This document shows, in pieces, positions 7,203-17,435 of a DNA stretch of 64,000 nt. Origin of the DNA: Pseudomonas synxantha (lineage in GTDB: Bacteria > Pseudomonadota > Gammaproteobacteria > Pseudomonadales > Pseudomonadaceae); contig NZ_LT629786.1 of the NCBI RefSeq assembly GCF_900105675.1, forward strand, positions 806,001-870,000. Reading direction: 5' to 3'. Position 1 is the stretch's first letter; every line of letters starts with the position of its first letter. The notes under the pieces were generated by a model. The model was given only the letters and a program-made list of their open reading frames with translations. It did not search any database and had not been told where the DNA came from. A program made the translations under genes and the position numbers.

Positions 7203-10200
7203 TTACAGAGGCAGATGCCTACTCAACAGAGCCCGCAACGCCGCCGGCTTCACCGGCTTGGCCAGGTAATCCAACCCCGCACCATGCACCTCGGCGACCA
7301 TCTCCGGGCGCCCGTCGGCGCTGATCACCACACCGGGAATCGGCTCGGCCAATTGCGCCCGTAGCCAGCCCATCAGCTCGGTGCCGGTTTCGCCATGGTC
7401 CAGGTGGTAATCCACCAGTGCCAGTTGCGGGCGCATGCCGTCGGCCAGCAGTGCCGCACATTGGGCCTGATTGGCTGCGGTCCAGACTTCGCAGCCCCAG
7501 CGCGTGAGCAGGCTGCGCATGCCGATCAGGATACTCTCCTCGTTATCCACACACAGCACCCGGGCGCCGCTCAAAGGCAGCCCGTTTTCCGCCGGCGCCT
7601 TGGGTTGCGGGCTGGCCTGGTTGCGCGCCAGCGGCACGCACACGCTGAAGACGCTGCCTTTGCCTGGCCAGGAGCGCACGCTCAGGCGGTGGCCCAGCAC
7701 GCGGCACAAGCCGTCGGCAATCGCCAGGCCCAGGCCAAGGCCCTTTTCGGCGCGGGTCTGGTGGCTGTCCAGGCGCTTGAACTCTTCAAAGATCACCTTT
7801 TGTTTATCCAACGGAATACCCGGGCCGCGATCCCAGACTTCCAGGCACAGTTCGCCTTGGCGTCGACGTACGCCAAGTAACACTGGGCCGTCGGCATAAC
7901 GGAAGGCATTGGTCAGGAAGTTCTGCAGGATCCGCCGTAGCAACTTGATGTCGCTGTCTACCCGCAAGCGACTGCCGCGCCAACGGAAGCGCAAGCCTTG
8001 CTCATGGGCCAGCGCCTTGAACTCAGCGCCCAGGGTGTCGAACAGCTCATTGAGTACAAAGGGCTGGCGTTGTGGATTGATCTTGCCGTTTTCCAGGCGG
8101 GAGATATCCAACAGGTCGCTGATCAGGTCTTCGGCCGAGCGCAACGAGCTGTCCAGGTGCTGCACCAGCTGCCGTGCCTCGCTGGACAGGCCGTCGTGCT
8201 GATGGGAGAGGGCGGCGGAGAACAGCCGTGCGGCGTTCAGCGGTTGCATCAGATCGTGGCTCACCGCCGCCAGGAATCGCGTCTTCGATTGGCTGGCGGA
8301 CTCGGCCACGCCCTTGGCGTCGGTGAGGGCCACGTTGAGCTGCGACAGTTCATGGGTGCGTTCGGTGACCCGCTGCTCCAGGCCCTCGTTGGCCTCGGTC
8401 AGCGCTTGTTCGGCTTCGCGAAACGCGGTGATGTCGGTGAAACTCATGACAAAGCCGCCGCCGGGCATCGGGTTGCCGATCAGCTCGATTACCCGACCAT
8501 TGGGAAACAGGCGCTCGGATGTGTGCGCACGGCCCTGGCGCATCCAATGCAGGCGGCGCGCCACGTGCACCTCTGCCTCGCCAGGCCCGCACAAGCCGCG
8601 CTCGGCGTTGTAGCGAATAATGTCGGCAATCGGCCGGCCGACGCTGATCAGGCCGTCCGGGTAGTTGAACAGCTCCAGGTAGCGCCGGTTCCAGGCCACC
8701 AGTTTGAGGGACTGGTCCACCACGCTGATGCCCTGGGTGATGTTCTCGATGGCGCCTTGCAGCAGGGCACGGTTGAACTGCAGCACCTCGGAGGCCTCGT
8801 CGGCGATTCGTACGACGTCCTCCAGCTGCATTTCCCGCCCTTCAATCGCCGCTTTCACCACGGCTCGCGTCGAAGAGGCACCCAGTACACCCGCCAGCAA
8901 GCGTTCGGTGTGGGCAATCCAATCGTTATCGGCATTCTGGTTGGGGTTGAAGCCTTTGCCCTGGCGATAGGCAAAGCGAATAAAGCTCTGCTGGGCACGT
9001 TCTTCGCCGACAAAGCGTGCCGCCAGGCTGAGCAGGTCGCTGATCTGCACCGACAACATGGACCGGGCATTGGCGCGCTGGCTGATTTCCTGGCCGATAA
9101 AACGCCCGGCCTGCCAGTGCTCGGACACCCGTGTGCGTGACAGCATTGACACCCACACGAACAAGGTGAAGTTACCCGCCAGGGAAAATACGGTGCCTAA
9201 GGTCAGCGATGTCACCGACAGCCCGAACGGGTGGGAATGCATCCAGGTCAGGCCGGGGAAAAGGCTGAGCGACCAACCCAGGCTTTTCGCGGTAACTGGC
9301 AGGACCAAGGTGTAGAACCACAGGAATGTACCCACGGCCAAGCCGGCAAAGACGCCCCGGCGGTTGGCCTGCTTCCAGTAGAGTGCGCCGAGCATTGCCG
9401 GGGCCAGTTGGGTCACGGCGGCAAAGGCGATCTGGCCGATGGTAGCCAGGCTGGCGGTAGAACCCAGCAGGCGGTAGCTCACATACGCCAGCAACAGGAT
9501 AATCACAATGCTCACCCGGCGTACCGAGAGCATCCAGTGGCGGAATACTTCAAATGGCCGCTCGGCGCTGGAGCGCCGTAACAGCCAGGGCAGCAGCATG
9601 TCGTTGGAAACCATGGTCGACAAGGCGATGCTGGCCACGATCACCATGCCGGTGGCGGCCGAGGCACCGCCAATGAACGCCAGCACAGCGAGAGCTGGAT
9701 GGGCCTGGGCCATTGGCAGGCTGATCACATAGGAGTCTGGCAGCACCGAGCCAGGCAGCAGCATCTTGCCACCGAGGGCGATAGGCACCACGAACAGTGC
9801 AGCCAGGATCAAGTAGGCCGGGAACACCCATTTGGCCAGGCGCAGATCCTGGGGGTCGATGTTTTCAACCACGGTCACATGGAATTGCCGTGGCAGACAG
9901 ATAATCGCCATCATGGCGACGCCGGTCTGTACCACCATAGAGGGCCAATTGATGGTCTCTTTCCAGTATTCCTCCAGGCGTGGCGCGAGCATCGCCTGGC
10001 TGAACAGGTCGCCGAAACCGTCGTACAAGCCGTAGGTGACAAACGCACCGACGGCAAGAAAAGCAAACAGCTTGACCAGGGACTCAAACGCAATCGCCAG
10101 CACCATGCCGCGATGGTGTTCGGTGGCGTCGAGGTTGCGCGTACCAAACACAATGGTAAACAGCGCCAACACCAGGGACACGATCAAAGCCGTGTCCTGG

Positions 10201-10673
10201 GCCCGGGTGCCGGTGGTGTCGGGGCCGGCGCCGATCAATAGGTTCACCCCGAGTACGATGCCTTTGAGTTGCAACGCGATATAGGGCAGCACGCCGACCA
10301 GGCAGATCAACGCCACCACCACCGCCAGGGACTGGGATTTGCCGTAGCGGGCGGCGATAAAGTCGGCAATCGAGGTGATGTTTTCCTGCTTGCTGATCAG
10401 GATCATCTTCTGCAGCACCCAGGGTGCCAACACCAGCAGCAGCACCGGTCCCAGATAGATCGGTAAAAATGCCCACAACTGTTCGGCGGCCTGGCCTACA
10501 GCGCCAAAGAAAGTCCAGCTGGTGCAGTACACGGCCAGCGACAAACTGTAGACCCACGCACGCACACGCGGTGGCAGCGGCGCATGGCGGCGGTCACCGT
10601 AAAAGGCAATGGCAAACATAATGGCCATATAGGCCAGGGCAACGGCGGCAATCAGCCCGCTGGACAGCGTCAT
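7203..10673 (-). CDS. Transporter-linked hybrid histidine kinase, CrbS/MxtR type
   Basis: The 1156-residue inner-membrane protein starts with a sodium/solute symporter (SLC5-like) module of about 12-13 helices (residues 1-500), then a linker, a PAS domain (about 640-750) and a coiled coil. The kinase core has phosphoacceptor H806 in VSHDLMQPL, an N-box LQNFLTNAFRYA and G-boxes. A C-terminal receiver carries D1088 in LVDYHLDHG. This matches MxtR/CrbS, which with regulator ErdR/CrbR controls acetate use in pseudomonads; I rely on architecture and length. The ATG at 10673 has GGAG seven bases upstream and is preferred to one five codons earlier. The cognate regulator is not nearby. Confidence 0.85.
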   Translation of the reverse strand: MTLSSGLIAAVALAYMAIMFAIAFYGDRRHAPLPPRVRAWVYSLSLAVYCTSWTFFGAVGQAAEQLWAFLPIYLGPVLLLVLAPWVLQKMILISKQENITSIADFIAARYGKSQSLAVVVALICLVGVLPYIALQLKGIVLGVNLLIGAGPDTTGTRAQDTALIVSLVLALFTIVFGTRNLDATEHHRGMVLAIAFESLVKLFAFLAVGAFVTYGLYDGFGDLFSQAMLAPRLEEYWKETINWPSMVVQTGVAMMAIICLPRQFHVTVVENIDPQDLRLAKWVFPAYLILAALFVVPIALGGKMLLPGSVLPDSYVISLPMAQAHPALAVLAFIGGASAATGMVIVASIALSTMVSNDMLLPWLLRRSSAERPFEVFRHWMLSVRRVSIVIILLLAYVSYRLLGSTASLATIGQIAFAAVTQLAPAMLGALYWKQANRRGVFAGLAVGTFLWFYTLVLPVTAKSLGWSLSLFPGLTWMHSHPFGLSVTSLTLGTVFSLAGNFTLFVWVSMLSRTRVSEHWQAGRFIGQEISQRANARSMLSVQISDLLSLAARFVGEERAQQSFIRFAYRQGKGFNPNQNADNDWIAHTERLLAGVLGASSTRAVVKAAIEGREMQLEDVVRIADEASEVLQFNRALLQGAIENITQGISVVDQSLKLVAWNRRYLELFNYPDGLISVGRPIADIIRYNAERGLCGPGEAEVHVARRLHWMRQGRAHTSERLFPNGRVIELIGNPMPGGGFVMSFTDITAFREAEQALTEANEGLEQRVTERTHELSQLNVALTDAKGVAESASQSKTRFLAAVSHDLMQPLNAARLFSAALSHQHDGLSSEARQLVQHLDSSLRSAEDLISDLLDISRLENGKINPQRQPFVLNELFDTLGAEFKALAHEQGLRFRWRGSRLRVDSDIKLLRRILQNFLTNAFRYADGPVLLGVRRRQGELCLEVWDRGPGIPLDKQKVIFEEFKRLDSHQTRAEKGLGLGLAIADGLCRVLGHRLSVRSWPGKGSVFSVCVPLARNQASPQPKAPAENGLPLSGARVLCVDNEESILIGMRSLLTRWGCEVWTAANQAQCAALLADGMRPQLALVDYHLDHGETGTELMGWLRAQLAEPIPGVVISADGRPEMVAEVHGAGLDYLAKPVKPAALRALLSRHLPL

Positions 10674-10790
10674 GGTAACTCCGAGCATAAGAACACCCAG
10701 GCACTCCAGGCCCGGTTGGACAGTCTCGCATGATGCCTGGGGTTAGTCAGTGTCGACCAAGGTCGTGTGGGATCTAATGTCGCAGGTGCG

Positions 10791-11174
10791 TCAGCGCGGT
10801 GGCAGGGTTTTCTGGCGCAGGATGTAGATCGTCACCAGTACCGCACTGGTCAGCATGAAACCGCGTGCCCAGGGCAGGGGTACCAGGTAGCAGGAGATCG
10901 CGATGCTCAACCACATCAAGCCGATGGCGTAGGCCTTGCCTTTGAGCGGGATGCCATTGCCGTCCAGGTAGTCACGGATCCAGGGGCCCAGGCGCGGGTG
11001 CTCCACCAGCCAGCGGTAGAAACGCGGGGAGCTTCGAGCGAAGCAGGCGGCGGCGAGCAGGAGGAAGGGCGTGGTCGGCAACACCGGTAGGAAAATGCCT
11101 ATCACTCCCAGCGCTACGCTGAGCCAGCCAATGGCCAGCAGCGTATAGCGCAGGAGCAGCGAGCGGTTGCCCAT
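10791..11174 (-). CDS. DUF454 (YbaN-like) inner-membrane protein
   Basis: The product of about 127 residues has an N-terminal helix LAIGWLSVALGVIGIFLPVL followed by PTTPFLLLAAACFARSSPRF, the hallmark of the DUF454/YbaN family, then HPRLGPWIRDYLDGNGIP and two more membrane helices. It should be a small inner-membrane protein with three helices; its biochemical role is unknown across the family. A start five codons earlier is possible. The stop of the next upstream gene on this strand (UPF0149) is about 20 bp away, so the two are likely one transcript. Confidence 0.85.
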   Translation of the reverse strand: MGNRSLLLRYTLLAIGWLSVALGVIGIFLPVLPTTPFLLLAAACFARSSPRFYRWLVEHPRLGPWIRDYLDGNGIPLKGKAYAIGLMWLSIAISCYLVPLPWARGFMLTSAVLVTIYILRQKTLPPR

Positions 11175-11194
11175 GGGTGCCACGGGCAAGCGAC

Positions 11195-11782
11195 TCAGTG
11201 GTGACGTGGCTTGAGGATCGCCGGTTTTTCGTCAGGCGCGTTGCACAGCAGGTACAGCGCGGTGAGGGCTTCCGGGATCTGTACGATCATGTCGTCCATC
11301 AGGTTGGCGTCGGCGGCGATGTCGGCGAACTCCGGCTGGTCGTCGAACAGGCCGGAACCGACCATGATCGGCAGCAGCATTTCGCTGACTTCTTCCTCGG
11401 CGGTTTCGAACCAGGCGGCTTCGCGCAGGAACACGCCTTCCATGAAACCGATGCACCAGCCGCGCAGGTCGGAGTCGTCCGGCTCTTCACCCAGGTCCAG
11501 GTCGCATGGCAGCTCGAATTCCTCATCGGAGGCCAGCTGGCGGCCGATGTGGGCCTTGAGGGCCAGCAGGGTCGCTTCGATTTCTTCGCGCTGGGCGGCG
11601 TCGGCGTAGTGAGGCTCTTCGGCGAACAAGGCGTCGATCCACTCACGGTCCGGCACGACGTCAGAAGAGATCGACAGGGCGGTCAGGTAGCCGTGGGCGG
11701 CCACGTAGTCCAGCGCCTCGTCATGCAGCTCATCGGCGTCGAGGAAGGCTTGCAGGCGGGTTAGTTGCTCAGCGAAGGACAT
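11195..11782 (-). CDS. UPF0149 (YecA/YgfB) family protein
   Basis: The 195-residue acidic cytosolic protein begins MSFAEQLTRLQAFLDADELH. It shows the UPF0149 pattern: DYVAAHGYLTALSI near residue 28 and RGWCIGFMEGVFLREAAWF near 105, ending DEKPAILKPRHH. Family members are all-helical; some carry a C-terminal SEC-C zinc motif, which this one lacks. In P. aeruginosa a YgfB protein affects ampDh3 and beta-lactam response, but orthology here is not shown. The start at 11782 is preferred because the upstream extension lacks coding character. Confidence 0.85.
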   Translation of the reverse strand: MSFAEQLTRLQAFLDADELHDEALDYVAAHGYLTALSISSDVVPDREWIDALFAEEPHYADAAQREEIEATLLALKAHIGRQLASDEEFELPCDLDLGEEPDDSDLRGWCIGFMEGVFLREAAWFETAEEEVSEMLLPIMVGSGLFDDQPEFADIAADANLMDDMIVQIPEALTALYLLCNAPDEKPAILKPRHH

Positions 11783-12057
11783 TGAAGGGCTACCTTGGGA
11801 ATAAACGATGCTGAATTCTAGGCTTTCTTGAGCGCCCAGGCCAGCCGCACCGCACATTTGCCCGGTTTTAGCGTGGGCGTCTATTCGTCAGGCGCGCCCT
11901 TTGGCGGATGATGCTCGGGTATACTGCCGCGTTTTGTGATGCCCCTGCAGGCCCAGCGCCAATCCGGGAAAACTTCGCTTACGGATTATTTACCGTGGCA
12001 GCGCATTTTTTCGGCCAGCCTGTACAGAGGGATTTCGGCACCATTTTGGAGTTTTAC

Positions 12058-14187
12058 ATGCTCGAGCAGGCTCAACGCGTCCTCAAGGACATCTTCGGCT
12101 ACGACAGTTTTCGTGGCCGCCAGGGTGCGATCATTGAGCGCGTGGCCAATGGCGGCGATGCCCTGGTGCTGATGCCTACCGGTGGCGGCAAATCCTTGTG
12201 CTTCCAGGTGCCGGCACTGTTGCGCAATGGCCTGGCCGTGGTGGTATCACCGTTGATTGCGTTGATGGACGATCAGGTCGCCACCCTTGAAGAGCTTGGT
12301 GTCGCCGCTGCGTCTTTGAACTCCACCCTCAGCGCCGAACAGCAGCGCGACCTGGCCGCCCGCATCAAGCGTGGCGAGGTGAAGATGTTGTACCTGGCAC
12401 CCGAGCGCCTGGTGCAGCCGCGCATGCTGTCCTTCCTGCAGAGCCTGGACATTGCCCTGTTCGCGATTGACGAAGCCCACTGTGTATCGCAATGGGGGCA
12501 CGATTTCCGCCGCGAATACCTGCAGCTTGGCCAGCTGGCGGAACTGTTCCCCGACGTGCCGCGCATCGCCCTGACCGCCACCGCCGACAAACGTACCCGC
12601 GAAGAGATCGTCGAGCGCCTGCATCTGCAGAACGCCGAGCGTTTCCTGTCGAGCTTTGACCGGCCCAATATTTTCTACCGCATCGTACCCAAGGAGCAGC
12701 CGCGCAAACAGTTGCTGGCGTTCCTGTCCGAGCGGCGCAGCGATGCGGGTATTGTCTATTGCCTGTCGCGCAAGAAGGTCGACGAAGTCGCCGCGTTCCT
12801 TTGCGAACAGGGCTATCCGGCGTTGCCTTACCACGCCGGCCTGCCGAACGATCTGCGTGCCTATCACCAGAAGCGCTTCCTCAACGAGGAAGGCTTGATC
12901 ATGGTGGCGACCATCGCCTTCGGCATGGGTATCGACAAATCCAACGTGCGTTTCGTCGCGCACATGGACCTGCCCAAGTCCCTGGAGGCCTATTACCAGG
13001 AAACCGGGCGCGCCGGCCGTGATGGCCTGCCGGCAGATGCCTGGATGGTGTACGGCCTGCAAGACGTGGTGATGCTCAAGCAGATGCTGCAGAACTCAGA
13101 AGGCGACGAACGTCATAAGCGCCTGGAGCAGCACAAGCTCGATGCCATGTTGTCGTTGTGTGAAGAGACCCGCTGCCGGCGCCAGACGCTGCTGGCCTAT
13201 TTCGACGAAGACATGCCGCAGCCCTGCGGCCACTGTGATAACTGCATCGACGGTGTGCAGACCTGGGACGCCACCGAGCCGGCGCGCCAGGCGTTGTCGA
13301 CGATCTACCGCACCGGCCAGCGCTATGGCGTGGGGCACCTGGTGGATGTGTTGCTGGGCAAGGACAACGAAAAAATCCGCAGCTTCGGCCACGAGAAACT
13401 CTCGGTCTACGGTGTCGGCAAGGCCCGCGCCGAAGGCGAGTGGCGCTCGCTGTTCCGGCAGATGGTTGCCCGTGGCCTGGTCGACATCGATATCGAGGGC
13501 TACGGCGGGCTGCGGCTGAATGACAGTTGCCGGCCGTTGCTCAAGGGGGAAGTGAGCCTGGAGCTGCGCCGTGACCTCAAGCCCCAGACCACTGCCAAGA
13601 GCAGCAGCACCAGCCAGGCCAGCCAGCTTGTACGGGGCGAGGAGCGCGAACAGTGGGAAGCCCTGCGCACCTTGCGGCGCAAACTGGCACAGGAACACAG
13701 CGTGCCGCCCTACGTTATCTTCCCCGACTCTACCTTGCTGGAAATGCTTCGCGAACAACCCACCACCATGGCCGAAATGGCCCGGGTCAGCGGTGTGGGT
13801 GCGCGCAAGCTGGAGCGTTACGGCCAGGCGTTCCTCGAAGTGCTCGGTGGCCAGGCCGAAGCACCGAAGGAAGTGGCCGATATTCGCCACGAACTGATCA
13901 GCCTGGCCCGCGCCGGAATGACCCCGATCCAGATCGCCGGTCAGCTGCAATGCTCGGAAAAAAATGTATATACCTTGCTCGCCGAAGCCATCGGCAAGCA
14001 GCAATTGTCGTTGGAGCAGGCCCTTGATTTGCCTGAGGATTTGCTCGGTGAAATCCAGGATGCATTCCTCGACGGAGAAGGCGAATTGCCACCTGTCGTG
14101 GAGATCGCTCCATTGTTCACTGGGCGTGTTCCTGAGGGAGTTTTGTACTGCGTACGCGCTGCTTTGCAGTCGGAATTCGAAATTTAG
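12058..14187 (+). CDS. recQ: ATP-dependent DNA helicase RecQ
   Basis: The 709-residue protein has all RecQ parts: Walker [13 protein letters not shown] (about residues 37-48), a DEAH box within [16 protein letters not shown], helicase motif [12 protein letters not shown], the four-cysteine zinc site (CEETRCRR ... CGHCDNC, about 366-400), a winged helix, and an HRDC domain near 525-600. A C-terminal extension of about 100 residues contains a helix-turn-helix-like stretch ([20 protein letters not shown]). RecQ unwinds DNA 3'-5' in recombination and fork repair. The ATG at 12058 has GGAG about nine bases upstream; the 50-codon longer frame is unlikely. Confidence 0.96.
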   Translation: MLEQAQRVLKDIFGYDSFRGRQGAIIERVANGGDALVLMPTGGGKSLCFQVPALLRNGLAVVVSPLIALMDDQVATLEELGVAAASLNSTLSAEQQRDLAARIKRGEVKMLYLAPERLVQPRMLSFLQSLDIALFAIDEAHCVSQWGHDFRREYLQLGQLAELFPDVPRIALTATADKRTREEIVERLHLQNAERFLSSFDRPNIFYRIVPKEQPRKQLLAFLSERRSDAGIVYCLSRKKVDEVAAFLCEQGYPALPYHAGLPNDLRAYHQKRFLNEEGLIMVATIAFGMGIDKSNVRFVAHMDLPKSLEAYYQETGRAGRDGLPADAWMVYGLQDVVMLKQMLQNSEGDERHKRLEQHKLDAMLSLCEETRCRRQTLLAYFDEDMPQPCGHCDNCIDGVQTWDATEPARQALSTIYRTGQRYGVGHLVDVLLGKDNEKIRSFGHEKLSVYGVGKARAEGEWRSLFRQMVARGLVDIDIEGYGGLRLNDSCRPLLKGEVSLELRRDLKPQTTAKSSSTSQASQLVRGEEREQWEALRTLRRKLAQEHSVPPYVIFPDSTLLEMLREQPTTMAEMARVSGVGARKLERYGQAFLEVLGGQAEAPKEVADIRHELISLARAGMTPIQIAGQLQCSEKNVYTLLAEAIGKQQLSLEQALDLPEDLLGEIQDAFLDGEGELPPVVEIAPLFTGRVPEGVLYCVRAALQSEFEI

Positions 14188-14256
14188 TGTGCCAATTACG
14201 ACAATGTAACGAATCAGTACATACGGGGCCTTGCCTACTGACATGGCTCATGCTTA

Positions 14257-14274
14257 GCTGACTAATAATTAGCC
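14257..14274. promoter_or_regulatory. Possible MarR-type operator upstream of the MarR gene
   Basis: GCTGACTAATAATTAGC is an A/T-rich imperfect inverted repeat (GCTnA...TTAGC) about 35-50 bp upstream of the MarR start. Position and symmetry fit an autoregulatory site; this is inference. Confidence 0.35.
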
Positions 14275-14308
14275 ACACTTTATTTTCAGTCTTAAACATG
14301 AGTTTTTT

Positions 14309-14743
14309 ATGCCGTTAACCGATCAACACCGTTTTGGCATGCAGTTGGCGCAAATGTCCCGAGGTTGGCGCGCCGAGCTGGACCGCCGCCTGGCGGGGCT
14401 GGGCTTGTCCCAGGCGCGATGGCTGGTGCTGTTGCATTTAGCCCGTTTTGCACAAGCCCCTACCCAGCGTGAATTGGCACAAAGTGTCGGCGTGGAAGGG
14501 CCGACCCTTGCGCGTCTGCTCGACAGCCTGGAAGGTCAGGGCCTGGTGCAACGCCAGGCCGTGGTGGAAGACCGCCGCGCCAAACGCATCCTGCTGTGTG
14601 ATACCGCTCAACCGCTGATCGACCAGATCGAGACCATTGCCACGGCGTTGCGTCATGAATTGTTCGTAGGGGTGAATGAAGAGGATTTGCGCGTGTGCAT
14701 GCGTGTGCATGAGCACATCCTGGCGAACCTGGAAAAGTCCTGA
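14309..14743 (+). CDS. MarR family transcriptional regulator
   Basis: This is a 144-residue winged helix-turn-helix protein. The recognition region is PTQRELAQSVGVEGPTLARL (about residues 51-70), followed by the wing with VVEDRRAKRILL, where the DRR signature of MarR proteins is present. The two terminal helices form the dimer interface. The N-terminus (FGMQLAQMSRGWRAELDRRL) resembles SlyA/MarR-type pseudomonad regulators. The ligand and target genes are not evident; no transport or efflux gene is adjacent on this strand. A REPIN follows the stop by about 20 bp. Confidence 0.9.
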   Translation: MPLTDQHRFGMQLAQMSRGWRAELDRRLAGLGLSQARWLVLLHLARFAQAPTQRELAQSVGVEGPTLARLLDSLEGQGLVQRQAVVEDRRAKRILLCDTAQPLIDQIETIATALRHELFVGVNEEDLRVCMRVHEHILANLEKS

Positions 14744-14765
14744 TCGCCCATTCACTGGGGATCAA

Positions 14766-14858
14766 AATGTGGGAGGGGGCTTGCTCCCGATTGCGGTGGG
14801 CCAGCTACAGAATTGTTGACTGATACCCCGCCATCGGGAGCAAGCCCCCTCCCACATT
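14766..14858. repeat. REPIN (REP doublet), CTCCCGA subtype
   Basis: Inverted REP arms AATGTGGGAGGGGGCTTGCT and the reverse-complementary AGCAAGCCCCCTCCCACATT flank a spacer of about 50 bp. Both arms carry the same CTCCCGA/TCGGGAG variant. It lies between the convergent marR and patatin genes. Confidence 0.92.
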
Positions 14859-14872
14859 AGTTCGGTGCTGTG

Positions 14873-17068
14873 TCAGAAGGTCTGGCCGAGGTTCAGGTAC
14901 ACCGCCTTCTGGTTATCATCATTGAACCCATAGCTGAAATTCAGCGGCCCCAGAGGCGTATCAAACCCGAGGAAGATACTCGCGGCGTTGATATAGCCGC
15001 TATCGAATTCATTATCGTTGTTCCACGCCCGGCCCCGTTCCAGTGAGGCGCCCAGGTACAACGGGAAGTCCAGCGGCAGGTACGAACGCGGGGTCAGTCG
15101 GCGGAAGTACACCGCGCGCATCAGGCTGACGTTCTGCCCCGAGATCGCATCCTGGCGAAAGCCCGACAGTTGCCGCGCTCCGCCCAGCTGGAAGCTGGAA
15201 ATCACCACATCCGAATCATCCAGGGTGCGCCCGTAACGACCGCCCAGTATCAATGTGTCCGGGCCATAGCTCATGGCCTTGTCCAGCTTGAACTCCCATT
15301 GGCGGTAACGCTGGTCCGAGCCCAGTCCCGGTTCGAATTCACGATAGGCCAGGCCGATGTCCTCGCCGCTATGGGGGAAGTACACGTTGTCAAAGGAGTC
15401 GAATGAATATTTAAGTTCATAGAAGCCTTCGCTGAAGCTCACGCTCGGCAGGTCGCGGTCGCCAATACGTACGTCGGCCTTGCCCCAGGCTTCTCCAACG
15501 CCGAAGCGGATCTCGCCGCTGTTGCCGATCTGCCGGCCCACGTTCAAGCCGAAACCGTAGCGTTCCAGGCGATATTCGGAAATGGGGTCGTTGTCCAGGA
15601 CCAGTTCCACGTTCTGCGCCTCGGCTCTGATATACGGCGCGACAAAGTAACGTGAGCCGGTGTCCATCGGCTGGTAGAACTCGCTGTACAGCTCTTGCCG
15701 ATCACCGATCTGCACCCGCGTCAGCCATTCGGCGCCGAGGCGGTTGATACCGTTGACGCGATAGCTGGCGCCGAGATTGAAGGCGCTGTCGCCGCGCATA
15801 TCATCCGACAGGTTCAAGCCCAGGCGCAGGTAATCGGTGCCGCTGCGTTTGCCGCGCGCGCTGATCACCAGGGTATTGTCCTGACCTGTTTTCACCACGC
15901 GGTATTGCACCTGCTCGAAGTAATCCAGGCCGTACAAGGTGCCCATGTCCGATTGCAGGCGGCCCAGGTTCAGTGGCTCGCCCAGCCCCTGGCGGATGTA
16001 GTAGCGGATGACGTCGTCACTGACTTTGGAGTCGTTTTCCACCTGTATCGCGGTGATCACCGGGGTGCGCTCGCCCGGCGTGCGAGCAGCCACCAGCTCA
16101 GGGTCGATGGGCTCGGCGGGGCGCAGGTGCGCCAGGCGTACATCAAGGGCGCGGGTGGCGCGGTAGCCGGCGTCGATCATGTCCTTGGCGCGGCCGAAAT
16201 CCGTCACGCCAAAGGCGGCCAGGGGCGGCTGGATCAGCACATCCTTGGGGTTCAGGGCCTTGAGTTGTTCTTCGGAGTTGCGCCGGGTCATCAAGGTGAT
16301 GGACTGGTTGAGCACGTCCACCACGGTCGCCAGTTGCTTGCGCGAGCGCAGCGGGGTGCCGATATCGACCACGATGGCGATGTCGACGCCCATCTCCCGC
16401 GCCACATCCAACGGAATATTGTCGGTCATGCCGCCGTCCACCAGCAGGCGCCCGTCGAGCTCCACCGGGGCGAACACCGCAGGGATCGACATGCTGGCGC
16501 GTATCACCTGGGGCAGGTGGCCCTTGCTGAACACGACTTTTTCGCCGGTGGTGATGTCGGTGGCCACGGCGCGGAACGGGATCGGCAGCTTGTCGAAGTT
16601 ACGGGTGTTGCTGCTATGGGCAAACATGCTTTCCAGCAGCAGTGCCAGGTTCTGACCCTGGATCACGCCCAGCGGCAGGCCGAGGCTGCCGTCGTCGCGG
16701 AAACTGAGTTTCTGCTTGACCAGGAAATCCCGGTCGTCCTGTTTGCGTCGAAACGGTACGTCTTCCCGCGGTGGGGCGTCTGACAGGGCCTGCTGCCAGT
16801 CGATACCCAGCGCGAGCTTCTCCAGTTCATCGATCTTGTAGCCCGACGCGTACAGCCCACCAATCACCGCGCCCATGCTGGTGCCGGCAATTGCGTCGAT
16901 ATGGATCCCCTGTTCCTCGAGGGCCTTGAGCACGCCGATATGCGCCAGGCCGCGGGCGGCACCGCCGGACAGCACCAGGCCGATTTTGGGGCGTGATGTT
17001 TCCAAGGCGTCGGCAAGCAGGGGGACAAGGCACAGGAACAGGCAGGACAACAGGCGGCGCATCATCAA
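14873..17068 (-). CDS. plpD: PlpD-like patatin phospholipase with own outer-membrane barrel (type Vd)
   Basis: The 731-residue protein has a signal peptide (cleaved near ADA-LE, about residue 21). A patatin domain follows, with glycine loop LSGGAARGLAHIG, nucleophile S64 in GTSMG, and D211 in VDGGMTDN completing the Ser-Asp dyad. After it come a POTRA-like segment (about 330-400) and a 16-strand BamA/TamA-type barrel ending in LNLGQTF. In P. aeruginosa PlpD the barrel lets the lipase cross the outer membrane. The start could be either of the next two Met codons. It is a monocistronic - strand gene facing marR across a REPIN. Confidence 0.93.
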   Translation of the reverse strand: MMMRRLLSCLFLCLVPLLADALETSRPKIGLVLSGGAARGLAHIGVLKALEEQGIHIDAIAGTSMGAVIGGLYASGYKIDELEKLALGIDWQQALSDAPPREDVPFRRKQDDRDFLVKQKLSFRDDGSLGLPLGVIQGQNLALLLESMFAHSSNTRNFDKLPIPFRAVATDITTGEKVVFSKGHLPQVIRASMSIPAVFAPVELDGRLLVDGGMTDNIPLDVAREMGVDIAIVVDIGTPLRSRKQLATVVDVLNQSITLMTRRNSEEQLKALNPKDVLIQPPLAAFGVTDFGRAKDMIDAGYRATRALDVRLAHLRPAEPIDPELVAARTPGERTPVITAIQVENDSKVSDDVIRYYIRQGLGEPLNLGRLQSDMGTLYGLDYFEQVQYRVVKTGQDNTLVISARGKRSGTDYLRLGLNLSDDMRGDSAFNLGASYRVNGINRLGAEWLTRVQIGDRQELYSEFYQPMDTGSRYFVAPYIRAEAQNVELVLDNDPISEYRLERYGFGLNVGRQIGNSGEIRFGVGEAWGKADVRIGDRDLPSVSFSEGFYELKYSFDSFDNVYFPHSGEDIGLAYREFEPGLGSDQRYRQWEFKLDKAMSYGPDTLILGGRYGRTLDDSDVVISSFQLGGARQLSGFRQDAISGQNVSLMRAVYFRRLTPRSYLPLDFPLYLGASLERGRAWNNDNEFDSGYINAASIFLGFDTPLGPLNFSYGFNDDNQKAVYLNLGQTF

Positions 17069-17146
17069 TCTCGAGGCTGGGCGATAAAGGCCGCTATTAT
17101 AGCCACCCGATTCGCCGGGCCCGTCATGTCAGGAGCCGCTTAAATT

Positions 17147-17434
17147 ATGTCTGCAAGCAAACCCGAGATCGTTATCACTTATTGCACCCAGTGCCAGTGG
17201 CTGTTGCGCGCTGCCTGGCTGGCCCAGGAGCTGCTCAGTACATTTGCCGATGACCTGGGGCGCGTAGCGTTGGAACCGGCCACCGGCGGCACCTTTCGCA
17301 TCACCTGTGATGGGGTGCAGATTTGGGAACGCAAGGCCGACGGCGGCTTTCCCGAAGCCAAGGTGCTTAAACAGCGGGTGCGCGATCAGATCGACCCGCA
17401 GCGCGACCTGGGCCATAACGATCGTACTCAATGA
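17147..17434 (+). CDS. SelT/SelW/SelH (Rdx-type) selenoprotein-W-like protein
   Basis: The 95-residue protein has the thioredoxin-like CxxC motif right after the first strand (YCTQCQW, C13 and C16). In mammalian SelW the second position is Sec; here it is Cys. The later GGTFRITCDGVQIWERKADG and FPEAKVLKQRVRDQI match the family core. A small cytosolic redox role is likely, but the partner is unknown. AGGAG precedes the ATG. It is divergent from plpD and ends at a strong hairpin shared with the next - strand gene. Confidence 0.88.
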   Translation: MSASKPEIVITYCTQCQWLLRAAWLAQELLSTFADDLGRVALEPATGGTFRITCDGVQIWERKADGGFPEAKVLKQRVRDQIDPQRDLGHNDRTQ

Positions 17435-17435
17435 A

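Noticed and set aside
7998..9140. 380-codon + strand frame inside the hybrid kinase gene
   Set aside because: It is antisense to the PAS/kinase region; composition is rich in His, Gln and Arg as expected for a reverse-strand shadow of GC-rich DNA.
11908..12057. 50-codon N-terminal extension of RecQ
   Set aside because: No ribosome site precedes the earlier ATG, and ATG 12058 has GGAG and matches the usual RecQ start.
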